A stretch of DNA of 64,000 nt from Streptomyces antibioticus (GTDB lineage Bacteria > Actinomycetota > Actinomycetes > Streptomycetales > Streptomycetaceae). The stretch is taken from positions 6,581,750 to 6,645,749 of the forward strand of contig NZ_CM007717.1 in NCBI RefSeq assembly GCF_002019855.1, read 5' to 3'. The translations under genes and the position numbers were made by a program. The notes beneath the pieces were generated by a model that was given only the letters and a program-made list of their open reading frames with translations, was not told the origin of the DNA and searched no databases. Positions 27,933 through 35,761 of the stretch are shown here, piece by piece (position 1 is the first letter of the stretch; the number at the start of each line of letters is the position of its first letter).

Positions 27933-29132
27933 ATGACCCGACGACGCGCCCACATCGCCATGTTCTCCATCGCCGCCCACGGCCATGTGAACCCCAGCCT
28001 GGAAGTGATCCGCGAACTGGTCGCGCGCGGCCACCGGGTCACCTACGCCGTTCCGCCCCTGTTCGCCGAGAAGGTCGCCGCGACCGGAGCCGAGGTGAAG
28101 CCCTGGAACTCCACGCTGCCCTCGCCCGACGACGACCCGTCGGCCTGGGGCACCACCCTCCTGGACAACGTCGAGCCGTTCCTCGCCGACGCGATGCAGG
28201 CCCTGCCCCAGTTGACCGCCGCCTACGAGGGCGACGAGCCCGACCTCGTCCTGCACGACATCACCGCCTACCCGGCCCGTGTCCTGGCCCACCGCTGGGG
28301 CGTGCCCGCCGTCTCGCTCTCCCCGAACCTGGTCGCCTGGGAGGGGTACGAGGAGGAGGTCGCCGAGCCCATGTGGGCCGAGCCGAAGCAGACCCCGCGG
28401 GGGCAGGCGTACTACGCCCGCTTCCGGACCTGGCTGGAGGAGAACGGCCTGACCCTCGACCCCGACGCCTTCATGGGCCGCCCCGACCGGTCCCTGGTGC
28501 TGATCCCCAAGGCTCTCCAGCCGTTCGCCGACCGGGTCGACGAGCGCGTGTACTCCTTCGTCGGCGCCTGCCAGGGCGACCGCACCGGTGAGGGGGAGTG
28601 GACGCGGCCCGCCGGCGCCGAGAAGGTCGTCCTGGTCTCCCTGGGGTCGGCCTTCACCAAGCGGCCCGACTTCTACCGGGAGTGCGTACGCGCCTTCGCC
28701 GGCCTGCCCGGCTGGCACCTGGTCCTCCAGATCGGCAAGCACGTCGACCCGGCCGACCTGGGCGCCCTGCCCGGGAACGTCGAGGTGCACTCCTGGGTGC
28801 CGCAGCTCGCGATCCTGCGGCAGGCCGACCTGTTCGTCACCCACGCCGGCGCGGGCGGCAGCCAGGAAGGGCTGGCCACCGCCACCCCGATGATCGCCGT
28901 ACCGCAGGCCGCGGACCAGTTCGGCAACGCGGACATGCTGGCCGGGCTCGGCGTCGCCCGGCGGCTGGACACGGCCGACGCCACCGCCGAGGCCCTGCGC
29001 GAGGCGGCCCTGGCGCTCGTCGACGACCCGGAGACGGCCCGCCGGCTGAACGCCATCGCCACCGAGACGGCCCGGGAGGGCGGCACCCGCCGCGCGGCCG
29101 ACCTGATCGAGGCCGAGCTGCCCCGGCGGTGA
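27933..29132 (+). CDS. Macrolide-type (MGT/OleD-like) glycosyltransferase
   Basis: The 399-residue GT-B fold enzyme of family GT1 has the N-terminal acceptor domain starting HIAMFSIAAHGHVNPSLEV with the conserved His of AAHGH acting as catalytic base, and the C-terminal nucleotide-sugar site WVPQLAILRQADLFVTHAGAGG...PQAADQFGNA. OleD/OleI and Mgt enzymes of this type inactivate macrolides by glucosylating the desosamine 2'-OH, giving self-resistance, but they also accept many phenolics. There is no ribosome site at good spacing, which fits the leaderless promoter at 27896. It is divergent from an APH kinase. A strong terminator follows at 29143. Confidence 0.92.
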   Translation: MTRRRAHIAMFSIAAHGHVNPSLEVIRELVARGHRVTYAVPPLFAEKVAATGAEVKPWNSTLPSPDDDPSAWGTTLLDNVEPFLADAMQALPQLTAAYEGDEPDLVLHDITAYPARVLAHRWGVPAVSLSPNLVAWEGYEEEVAEPMWAEPKQTPRGQAYYARFRTWLEENGLTLDPDAFMGRPDRSLVLIPKALQPFADRVDERVYSFVGACQGDRTGEGEWTRPAGAEKVVLVSLGSAFTKRPDFYRECVRAFAGLPGWHLVLQIGKHVDPADLGALPGNVEVHSWVPQLAILRQADLFVTHAGAGGSQEGLATATPMIAVPQAADQFGNADMLAGLGVARRLDTADATAEALREAALALVDDPETARRLNAIATETAREGGTRRAADLIEAELPRR

Positions 29133-29142
29133 CCACGGGAAA

Positions 29143-29176
29143 GGGCCCGTCGACTCCCCCGAGAGTCGACGGGCCC
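29143..29176 (+). terminator. Perfect 14-bp stem-loop after the glycosyltransferase
   Basis: Arms gggcccgtcgactc and gagtcgacgggccc pair perfectly around a 6-nt loop, 10 bp after the stop codon. Confidence 0.9.
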
Positions 29177-29196
29177 CGGATCACCCGGCCGGGCCG

Positions 29197-29309
29197 GCGG
29201 CGAACACCGCGTTCTCGCCCAGAGCGAGCAGCCGTGCCTCGCGGACCGCGCCGGGCAGCACTCCCGCCGCGGCCAGTACGTTTCGGGCCCGTGCCTCGTC
29301 CACCTCCCT
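29197..29309 (-). pseudogene. 5' fragment of a duplicated APH kinase gene
   Basis: Read on the minus strand, this encodes about 37 residues (VDEARARNVLAAAGVLPG then ARLLALGENAVFAAG) that match the first residues of the intact kinase at 27776 almost position for position. After that, similarity ends at the glycosyltransferase terminator. The start codon is GTG instead of ATG. Similarity continues upstream to about 29384, matching the intact locus's intergenic region. It is a remnant with no function expected. Confidence 0.85.
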
Positions 29310-29384
29310 CGCCCACGTCTTCGACCGTCGGGTACCGGCCATCCGCCGTCAGTGTCGCACCGGCACAGGCCGGGCAGTGTGCGC

Positions 29385-29582
29385 GGTGCCCAGTCGCAAC
29401 CCCACCTCCCTCGCGGCCGCCCTGTCCAACATCGCATGATCGAGGAGGAGGGGCGGGTGGACGGCGCCGCCCCTGGCCACGACCCGCGCCGAGATTAACA
29501 AGGGGCTACGCGATCTCCGACGCTCTCACTCTCGCCGACCACCTTGCCGTGAACTGACCTCTTCCACACGGCGGTTGGCTTA
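29385..29582. other. Non-coding remnant left of the insertion element
   Basis: No intact ORF. The last about 30 bases (29553-29582), when joined across the insertion element to base 30693, read TDLFHTAVGLYFPLGILVRR in the HTTM frame. This suggests it is the 5' side of the broken gene. An in-frame stop precedes this at 29550, so the rest of that gene is already lost. Confidence 0.5.
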
Positions 29583-29584
29583 TA

Positions 29585-30690
29585 TTGATCAGAAACTCAT
29601 GGGGTTCTCGTCCAGGACGTAGCGGACGTGTGGGCCGCCGAAGTAGCCGCGGACGATGTGCGGCTGGCGCTGGCGTCTGCGGAAGAAGCGGCGGGTCTCG
29701 GCGGCGAGTTCGGCCTGGTTCCGGGCTCGGTGCTGCTTGGGCAGGCTGTGCTTGAGGTCGGCGTTGACGAGTTCGTCGGGGTTGAGCTCGGGCGAGTACG
29801 GGGGCAGGAAGTGCAGCTCGACGTCGTCGGGGTGGGCTGCGAGCCAGTCGCGGACCTTCTTCGAGCGGTGGGCGGAGTGCCCGTCGACCACGAGATGGAC
29901 CTTGTGGTCGAAGTGGCCGGCGAGCCGGTCCAGGAAGCGGCACATCACCTCGGCGGTGAAACTCTCGGTGAAGACCATGAAGTGCATCCGGCCCTTGGTG
30001 CTGATCGCCGACATCGCGTTCACCGAGAACCGGTTCCCGGCCCGTCGCACGACGGGGGTCTTGCCCTTCTCTCCCCAGGTGCGGCCTGTGACCTGGTCGG
30101 AGCGGATGCCGACCTGGTCGGCGAAGAGAATCTCCCCACCGTCCTCCTTCGCCCTCGCCCGGATCTTGGGCCAGGTCTCGGCGTGCCAGCGCCGGACGGC
30201 CTCGGGGTCCTGCTCGACGGCCCTCTTGTCCGGGCGCTGGAAGGAAAGACCCCACCGCTTCAGGTACTTGCCCACCCCCGGTTCGGTCAGCCGTACCCGG
30301 TACAGCTTCGCGATCAGGTCACCGATCAGCCGCCGCGTCCACAACTGCCCACTCAGCCCCACGTCACAGGGCCGGTGATCGAGGACCGCCTGCCGCACAG
30401 CGGCCTGCTCGGCCTCCCCGAGCACCTGGTGCACCCCGACCGGCTTACCACGCGGCCGCATCACCAGAGCCTCCCGACCGCCGGCCAGCCACTTCGCCCA
30501 CCAGATGTCGACGGCCTTCAGCGACACCCCGAACACCGCCGCCACGTCCTCACGGTCCCGCCCCGCCACCAACGCGGCCACCGCCCGCAGCCGCAGGGCC
30601 TCCTGCGCCGACGGCGACAGATGCCGCGCGTCCCCCACCAGATCGCTCACACCCCTCCAACGACCCAGAACCCAAACCGTTTCGGATCAA
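29585..30690 (-). mobile_element. IS630-family insertion sequence, complete
   Basis: The 1106-bp element has imperfect terminal inverted repeats (left ttgatcagaaactcat, right reverse complement ttgatccgaaacggtt; 19 of the first 24 positions match). It is flanked on both sides by TA (29583-29584 and 30691-30692), the target duplication expected for IS630/Tc1-mariner elements. It holds one full transposase ORF, whose stop codon lies within the left repeat. It appears intact and recent compared with the surrounding decay. Confidence 0.92.
29589..30650 (-). CDS. IS630-family DDE transposase
   Basis: The 353-residue protein has an N-terminal paired helix-turn-helix region (about 15-120, with VAAVFGVSLKAVDIWWAKW and a winged part QLWTRRLIGDLIAKLYRV) and a C-terminal DDE_3 catalytic domain. 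Catalytic residues appear in FADQVGIRSD (first Asp), HLVVDGHSAHRS (second Asp) and PPYSPELNPDELVNADLK (Glu). The ORF is uninterrupted. It cuts and pastes the element at TA dinucleotides. The element splits an HTTM-like gene remnant. The opposite strand shows a long open frame that is only a shadow. Confidence 0.93.
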   Translation of the reverse strand: MSDLVGDARHLSPSAQEALRLRAVAALVAGRDREDVAAVFGVSLKAVDIWWAKWLAGGREALVMRPRGKPVGVHQVLGEAEQAAVRQAVLDHRPCDVGLSGQLWTRRLIGDLIAKLYRVRLTEPGVGKYLKRWGLSFQRPDKRAVEQDPEAVRRWHAETWPKIRARAKEDGGEILFADQVGIRSDQVTGRTWGEKGKTPVVRRAGNRFSVNAMSAISTKGRMHFMVFTESFTAEVMCRFLDRLAGHFDHKVHLVVDGHSAHRSKKVRDWLAAHPDDVELHFLPPYSPELNPDELVNADLKHSLPKQHRARNQAELAAETRRFFRRRQRQPHIVRGYFGGPHVRYVLDENPMSF

Positions 30691-30692
30691 TA

Positions 30693-31071
30693 CTTCCCCC
30701 TCGGCATCCTCGTGCGGCGCATCCGCCCGTGGGCGGCCCTGGTCTCGATCGGGTTCCACGTGTCCATCGCCGTGCTCATGGGATTGACGAGCTTCGCGCT
30801 GACCATGGTGGCCTGCGATCTCATCTTTCTCAGCGGGGGCATCGAACGGACGCTCACGCTCGCTCGTCGCGCGTACAAGCGGGTGATACGACTGCGGAAC
30901 GGGAGCGGCCCCGGCGGGAACTACTCTGGCGGAGACGACCCGCCGGGGCTCTCCGGCACCCCGGGCTCCGACACCGACCGCACCGAGGATCAGAACGGCC
31001 ACCGCCCAGCCGTGGTGCCCGGACCGTCGCCCGAGCCTGGGGGTTACGAAGAACCGGGGGTCCTCGCATGA
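30693..31071 (+). pseudogene. C-terminal remnant of an HTTM-domain membrane protein
   Basis: The frame reads YFPLGILVRRIRPWAA, then a hydrophobic segment SIGFHVSIAVLMGLTSFAL, then TMVACDLIFLSGG. This pattern belongs to the last transmembrane helices of HTTM (vitamin-K-dependent gamma-carboxylase-like) proteins, which bacteria often encode beside DCC-type or small partner ORFs. A polar Gly/Pro/Asp-rich tail follows to the stop at 31071. The 5' part is cut off by the IS630 element, and only about 30 bases of it can be traced on the far side. The stop overlaps the ATG of the next ORF (ATGA at 31068), so the pair was once coupled. Confidence 0.7.
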
Positions 31072-31399
31072 CCACCCAGCTCGAGTACGCCCGCAGGCGC
31101 TGCTGGACCGGATCGGTCGGCACAGGTTCCGGCCCGTGCCGGGGGTGGACGCCGGGGCCCTGTACATCGATCGGCGTGCCGTCGCGCTGCTCGACGACGC
31201 CGCTTACCGAGGCCTGCGGTGTCTGGTCGAGCCGGGCTTCGCCGGGGTCGGGGGTTCGCTGCACGCGTCGCTGCGGCGGGCCCGTCCGAGGCGGCGGATC
31301 AACGCCGCGTTCCGGGCCGCGGGTGTGGATCCCGGGGTGCTCGTGGGGGGAGTGGCGCCGGAACAGTGGCTGCGGCTGCACGAGGCGCTGACCCCCTGA
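31068..31399 (+). pseudogene. Frameshifted small ORF downstream of the HTTM remnant
   Basis: The frame starting at ATG 31068 (MTTQLEYARR) runs out of good sequence after about ten codons. A second frame entered near 31097 continues sensibly (ALLDRIGRHRFRPVPG, VDAGALYIDRRAVALLDDAAYRGL...) to a stop at 31399. Joining them requires a one-base frameshift near 31095. The reconstructed product would be about 110 residues of unknown function. It is called a pseudogene because it follows the broken HTTM gene. A shorter real gene starting at GTG 31136 cannot be excluded. Confidence 0.55.
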
Positions 31400-31410
31400 A
31401 CCTAACCAGG

Positions 31411-31446
31411 AGCACGAGACGCCTCGTCCCGCATACTGTCAGGTGC
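31411..31446 (+). promoter_or_regulatory. Copy of the glycosyltransferase promoter
   Basis: gcacgagacgcctcgtcccgcatactgt matches the promoter at 27896 almost base for base. The -10 box is TACTGT (31434-31439), again exactly 7 bp before an ATG. The TTGCAC -35 is reduced to gagcac and the palindrome has one change. Confidence 0.7.
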
Positions 31447-31689
31447 ATGACTGTTCGTGCCCACATCGCCATGTTCTCCATTGCCGCCCACGGTCACGTG
31501 AACCTGAGTCTCGAGGTGATCCGCGAACTCGGGGCGTGTGGCCACCGGGTCACGTACGCGATCCCGCCCGTCTTCGCAGACAAGGTCACCGGGACCGGCG
31601 CCGAGGGGAAGCTCTGGAACTCGACCGGGCGCTCCCGCCGCCGGCCCGGGCGGCCAGGCCCCGTACCCGAGTTTCCTGCTTCCCCATGA
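31447..31689 (+). pseudogene. Truncated duplicate of the macrolide glycosyltransferase
   Basis: The first about 60 residues (MTVRAHIAMFSIAAHGHVN, then LSLEVIRELGACGHRVTYAI, then PPVFADKVTGTGAE) match the N terminus of the intact enzyme at 27933 with few substitutions. After LWNST the frame leaves the family and ends at 31689. The conserved Pro after HVN is changed to Leu. With the kinase fragment at 29197 it represents the two divergent halves of one duplicated locus. An 80-residue product could still be made from its intact-looking promoter, but no enzyme activity is possible. Confidence 0.88.
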
Positions 31690-31784
31690 CGGGCTTGCCC
31701 CCTTGTGATACCGGGAGATCTCGGGGGCGATGATCAGGGGTCCGCCCACCGCTCCACCGCTGGGACAGGTCTTACGCTGAGGTC

Positions 31785-32330
31785 ATGACGACGATGTACG
31801 CCGCACTCCTGCGCGGAATCAACGTGGGCGGCAACCGGAAGCTCCCGATGGCCGGGCTGCGCACCCTGATGGAGGGCCTCGGCCACGACGGCGTCCGTAC
31901 GTACCTGCAGAGCGGCCAGGCCGTCTTCGGCACCGATCACGGCGACGAGGAGTCCCTCGCCGCTGAGCTCGCCCAGGCGATCGAGAAGCAGTTCGGCTTC
32001 GCCGTCGACGTGATCGTCCGCGACCACGCCTATCTGAAGGCGGTCGCCGAGGCCTGTCCGTTCCCGGCCGCCGGCCTCCAGCCCAAGCAACTGCACGTCA
32101 CCTACTTCTCCGCCCCCGTCGACGCCGAGCGTTTCGCCGGGATCGATCAGGCCGCCCATCTCCCGGAGGAGTTCCGCCTGGGCGATCGAGCCCTCTATCT
32201 CTACGCCCCCGACGGCCTCGGCCGCTCCAAGCTTGCCGAGCAGCTCGCCCGCCCCCGGCTGACCAGGGGCTTGATCGTCACCACCCGCAACTGGAACACC
32301 GTGGTCAAGCTCGTGGAACTGACAGAGTGA
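31785..32330 (+). CDS. DUF1697-family protein
   Basis: The 181-residue protein begins MTTMYAALLRGINVGGNRKLPM, the hallmark opening of DUF1697, and keeps the YLQSGQAVF and late TTRNWNTVVKLVEL signatures. Function of the family is not established. It is soluble with no signal peptide. It stands alone after the decayed region and converges on the transglutaminase-like gene, 67 bp away. Confidence 0.9.
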   Translation: MTTMYAALLRGINVGGNRKLPMAGLRTLMEGLGHDGVRTYLQSGQAVFGTDHGDEESLAAELAQAIEKQFGFAVDVIVRDHAYLKAVAEACPFPAAGLQPKQLHVTYFSAPVDAERFAGIDQAAHLPEEFRLGDRALYLYAPDGLGRSKLAEQLARPRLTRGLIVTTRNWNTVVKLVELTE

Positions 32331-32397
32331 CCCGCCGGACGCCGCCGTAGGCGGTGCACGAGGTGATCTCGTCCGGCACAGCCGGCCGGGGATCCTC

Positions 32398-33222
32398 TTA
32401 CAGCCGACGCAGCTCCGCCTCACCGGATGCCTCGGATGCCGCCGCGACCGCGTCGATCACGGCGAGGTCCTCCTCGGTGAGCGAGCCGTCGTCCAGGACC
32501 GGCCGGCCCCAGTCGTCCCGGGGCAGCACCTCGACCCCGTTGCGGGCGGCCGGGTCCCGGCGCACGTCGGCCCGCACGAACCACAGGCCCGTGTACGCCA
32601 GCCCCGCGATCCCGTTGAGGTCCCGCACACCGAACGACTCCGGGTCGGCCCGCCCCTCCTGGCACATCCGCCAGGCGTCGACCGCCTGCAGGAACGCCTC
32701 ACGGGACAGGTCGACCGGGTCGAAGGGCGCGTCGTACCCGTGGTGGACCTGCGGGTCGGCCAGCCGCAGGCTCCCGTCCGGGGCCAGGTACTCGGTGATC
32801 CAGTGGTCGGCGTGGAAGTCCTCGTCGAAGTACGTGACGAAGCCGCAGCGGATCCGGGCCGGTGTGCCCGTGGCCCGCAGCAGCGAGCAGTGCAGCAGGG
32901 CGAAGTCCCGGCAGGTGCCGACGAACCGCTCCTCGGGCGGCCGCGGTGCGGTGAGCGGCCGGTCCGAGCGGCTCCGCAGGATGCGCAGCAGCTCGCCGAC
33001 GTACCGCGACTCGGCGTCGTCGCGCAGCCGTTGTACGGGGATGGCATGGCCGAAGCGCCCGCCCTCGCCGCGATGGATGATCAGATCCCGTACGAGCGAG
33101 GCCAGCCGTCCCGGATCGCGCGGGAGGCCGGTGATGCCGGCGCCGAGGTCACCGAGGTCACCGGGGTCGCTGTAGGGCGTCTGCTTCAGGTATCTGCCGT
33201 GGAAGTCGTCCATGCGGCGCAT
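32398..33222 (-). CDS. Transglutaminase-like (papain-fold) protein
   Basis: The 274-residue protein has the transglutaminase-core triad: Cys in FVGTCRDFALLH (about residue 110), His in ADHWITEYL and Asp in LRLADPQVHHG. The surrounding pattern matches bacterial transglut_core proteins that act as proteases or amidases rather than cross-linkers. No signal peptide is seen. The ATG at 33222 is used, with an alternative ATG at 33213 three codons later. It is the last gene on the minus strand after the sulfur operon, 57 bp from the chelatase, but has no obvious link to sulfur metabolism. Confidence 0.82.
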   Translation of the reverse strand: MRRMDDFHGRYLKQTPYSDPGDLGDLGAGITGLPRDPGRLASLVRDLIIHRGEGGRFGHAIPVQRLRDDAESRYVGELLRILRSRSDRPLTAPRPPEERFVGTCRDFALLHCSLLRATGTPARIRCGFVTYFDEDFHADHWITEYLAPDGSLRLADPQVHHGYDAPFDPVDLSREAFLQAVDAWRMCQEGRADPESFGVRDLNGIAGLAYTGLWFVRADVRRDPAARNGVEVLPRDDWGRPVLDDGSLTEEDLAVIDAVAAASEASGEAELRRL

Positions 33223-33278
33223 GCTCGGCCCTGCCCCTGGGGCAAGGTCGACTCCGCCCCGGGACGAACCCGGGGCCC

Positions 33279-34019
33279 TCAGGCCCCCACAGCCGCCAGC
33301 GCGGGCACCCGGGCCCCGTCGTACCTCTCCAGCAGGAGGCGGGCCACTTCCGGGGCCGGGCCGAGGACGTCGGCCAGGACGTCCGCGTCGGCCGCGCCGC
33401 GGGCGATGCGGTCCGGCAGGCGGCCGGGGGCCAGGACGTACGGGGCCACGGCCACCCGGGCGCAGCCCAGCTTCCGCAGCGCGCGTACCGCGTCCTCCGT
33501 GCGGGGGAGGGCCGCGGAGGCGAACGCGGGTCGCACGGCGCACCAGCCGGTGTGCCGCCACTCCCGCGCGATGTCTGCGATCACCGCGATCGCCTCCGGG
33601 TCGGTGGACCCCGCCGAGGCCAGGACGACCCCGGTCGAGGACTTGTCGGCGGGGGTCAGTCCCGTCTCGTACAGCCGCCGCTCCAGTGCCGACAGCAGCA
33701 GCGGGGACGGGCCCAGTACCTCCGCCTGGCGGATCCGCAGGCGCGGTGGCGCGTCCCGCAGGACCGCCGGGATGTCCGCCTTGGCGTGGAAGGCGCGGGT
33801 CAGCAGCAGCGGCAGGGCGACCACGTCGCGTACGCCCCGCGCCGCCAGTGACTCCAACACCCCTTGCACGGAAGGGATGTTGAAGTCCAGGAAACCGGTC
33901 TCCACGCGCAGCCCGGGCCGCAGCGACCGTACCCGCCGTACCAGGGCGTGGACGGTCGCGGCGTGCCGTGGGTCACGGCTGCCGTGGGCGATGACGAGGA
34001 GGACCGGTTCCCGGTGCAT
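33279..34019 (-). CDS. Sirohydrochlorin ferrochelatase (CbiX/SirB-type)
   Basis: The 246-residue protein has two CbiX halves. The first has LLVIAHGSRDPRHA with the metal-binding His and VVALPLLLTRAFHAKADIP with a second His; the second half (from about 125) is degenerate (VVLASAGSTDPEA). CbiX/SirB enzymes insert Fe (or Co) into sirohydrochlorin; iron gives siroheme, the cofactor of the sulfite reductase at 40824. Its place at the end of the same minus-strand series, 10 bp after the transporter permease, makes the siroheme role very likely. Confidence 0.9.
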   Translation of the reverse strand: MHREPVLLVIAHGSRDPRHAATVHALVRRVRSLRPGLRVETGFLDFNIPSVQGVLESLAARGVRDVVALPLLLTRAFHAKADIPAVLRDAPPRLRIRQAEVLGPSPLLLSALERRLYETGLTPADKSSTGVVLASAGSTDPEAIAVIADIAREWRHTGWCAVRPAFASAALPRTEDAVRALRKLGCARVAVAPYVLAPGRLPDRIARGAADADVLADVLGPAPEVARLLLERYDGARVPALAAVGA

Positions 34020-34029
34020 ACGCGCCGCC

Positions 34030-34953
34030 TCAGCTCTTGACCAGCAGACCGCGGCTGCGCAGCACCCGCCGCTCCAGCGGACTGAAGATCAGCAGGTCGA
34101 TGGCGATGCCGACGAAGAGGATCAGGATGATCGCCTCGAACACCATCGACATCGAGCTGGCGTTGCGGCCGTTCTCAAGCAGCGCGCCCAGACCGATGCC
34201 CAGGTCCGGCGAGGAGGCGATGATCTCCGCCGCCATCAGCGAGCGCCAGGAGAACGCCCAGCCCTGCTTCACGCCCGCCAGATAGCCGGGCAGCGCGGCC
34301 GGCAGCACGATGTGCCAGGCGCCCTTGAGCCCGGTGGCGCCCATCGTGCGGCCCGCCCGCAGGAACAGCGGCGGCACCTGGTCGATGCCGGAGACCAGAC
34401 CGTTGGCGATGGACGGCACCGCGCCCAGCAGGATCACCGCGTACATCATCGAGTTGTTCAGACCCAGCCAGAGCACGGCCGGCGGTACCCACGCCACCGA
34501 CGGCAGCGACTGGAGGCCGGACAGGATCGGGCCGATCGCCGCACGCACGAACTTCACCCGCGCCACCAGCAGCCCCAGCGGGGTGCCGATGGCCAGCGCG
34601 AACACGAAGCCGAGCAGACCGCGCGAGACGCTGGTCCAGATGTACTCCAGGAGCCGGCCCTCCAGCCAGGCTTCCTGGAACTCGGCGCCGACGTCGCCCG
34701 GCGAGGGCAGCTTCGTCGGATCGTCCACGATCTTGAAGGTGATCAGGGCCTGCCAGACCACGATCACCACGGCGATCGCGACGATCGGCGGCAGGATCTT
34801 GTTGACGAAGGTCTGCCGGAACGGCGTACGGCTGACGACCCCGGTCTCCAGCGCGTCGAGCCCCGCCTCCACCGAGGCGATCCGCTCCGCCTCGTCCCGC
34901 TCTCCGTCGTCCCCCGTGCGGGTGTCCGTCGACTTCGTCTCAGTGCTGGCCAT
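34030..34953 (-). CDS. ssuC: Sulfonate/taurine-type ABC transporter permease
   Basis: The 307-residue protein has an N-terminal polar tail (1-45) and six hydrophobic segments, with the ABC permease EAA loop near GLKGAWHIVLPAALPGYLAG, typical of the SsuC/TauC/NrtB group. It forms the membrane channel for the adjacent ATPase and binding protein. The ATG at 34953 lies inside the end of the ATPase gene (14-bp overlap), so translation is coupled. The cys neighbours indicate a sulfur-compound substrate, but sulfate, sulfonate or taurine cannot be distinguished. Confidence 0.88.
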   Translation of the reverse strand: MASTETKSTDTRTGDDGERDEAERIASVEAGLDALETGVVSRTPFRQTFVNKILPPIVAIAVVIVVWQALITFKIVDDPTKLPSPGDVGAEFQEAWLEGRLLEYIWTSVSRGLLGFVFALAIGTPLGLLVARVKFVRAAIGPILSGLQSLPSVAWVPPAVLWLGLNNSMMYAVILLGAVPSIANGLVSGIDQVPPLFLRAGRTMGATGLKGAWHIVLPAALPGYLAGVKQGWAFSWRSLMAAEIIASSPDLGIGLGALLENGRNASSMSMVFEAIILILFVGIAIDLLIFSPLERRVLRSRGLLVKS

Positions 34954-35725
34954 GACGGCGGATCTCCCCACGCAGGACTTCGGTGATCTCCAGGGACAGT
35001 TCGGCCACGGGCGCGTCCTCGATCCGACGCGGCTGCGGGATGCCGACCGTCCACTCGCGCGCGATCCGCCCCGGCCGGGAGGACAGCAGGATGACGCGCT
35101 GCGCGAGGCGGACCGCCTCCCGCACGTTGTGCGTGACGAACAGGACGGACAGCCCCGTCTCCTCCCAGATCCGGGTCAGTTCGTCGTGCAGCACATCGCG
35201 GGTGATGGCGTCGAGCGCCGCGAACGGCTCGTCCATCAGCAGCAGCCGGGCGTCCTGCGCGAGGGCCCGCGCCAGCGCGACGCGCTGCCGCATACCGCCG
35301 GACAGTTCGTGCACCCGCTTGTCGTACGAGCCCGTCAGCCGGACCAGTTCGAGCAGTTCCTCCGCCCGGCCGCGCCGGTCGGCCTTGGCGACCCCGCCCA
35401 GTTTCAGGGCGAGTTCGATGTTCTTGCCCGCGGTCAGCCACGGGAACAGGGCGTGCTCCTGGAACATCAGAGCGGGACGCCCGTCGGTGGTGATGCTGCC
35501 CGACGACGGGTCGTCGAGACCCGCCACCAGGTTCAGCAGTGTGGACTTGCCACAGCCGGAGGCCCCCAGGAGGGTGACGAACTCGCCCGGCGCGACATCG
35601 AGGGTGATGTCGTCCAGGACGAGCTGCTGCCCGGCGGGACCGGCGAAGGACTTCGAGACGTGCTCGATGCGCGCGGCGTGCTCCACCGTCTCGGCACCGT
35701 CGGCCTTGGCGAGGGTGGTGGCCAT
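34940..35725 (-). CDS. ssuB: Sulfonate/taurine-type ABC transporter ATPase
   Basis: The 261-residue ABC ATPase has Walker A GASGCGKST, Q-loop FQEHALFPW, signature LSGGMRQR, Walker B RLLLMDEPFAALD and H-loop FVTHNV. It belongs to the SsuB/TauB/NrtD group by its FQEHALFPWLT segment. The ATG at 35725 has a near-ideal ribosome site (aggagg, 8 nt). An in-frame GTG at 35734 overlaps that site and is rejected. It lies between binding protein and permease genes on the same strand and powers uptake of an organosulfur or related anion. Confidence 0.92.
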   Translation of the reverse strand: MATTLAKADGAETVEHAARIEHVSKSFAGPAGQQLVLDDITLDVAPGEFVTLLGASGCGKSTLLNLVAGLDDPSSGSITTDGRPALMFQEHALFPWLTAGKNIELALKLGGVAKADRRGRAEELLELVRLTGSYDKRVHELSGGMRQRVALARALAQDARLLLMDEPFAALDAITRDVLHDELTRIWEETGLSVLFVTHNVREAVRLAQRVILLSSRPGRIAREWTVGIPQPRRIEDAPVAELSLEITEVLRGEIRRHGQH

Positions 35726-35761
35726 GGTCGTCACCTCCTGGGGACTTGGCGGACCGTCGGG

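Noticed and set aside
29628..31391. A 587-codon plus-strand frame through the insertion element
   Set aside because: It is antisense to an intact DDE transposase and merges with unrelated decayed frames.
31400..31689. A second functional macrolide glycosyltransferase
   Set aside because: Only about 60 of 399 residues remain and no nucleotide-sugar domain follows.
35725..35734. GTG at 35734 as start of the transporter ATPase
   Set aside because: It overlaps the aggagg ribosome site that serves the ATG at 35725.
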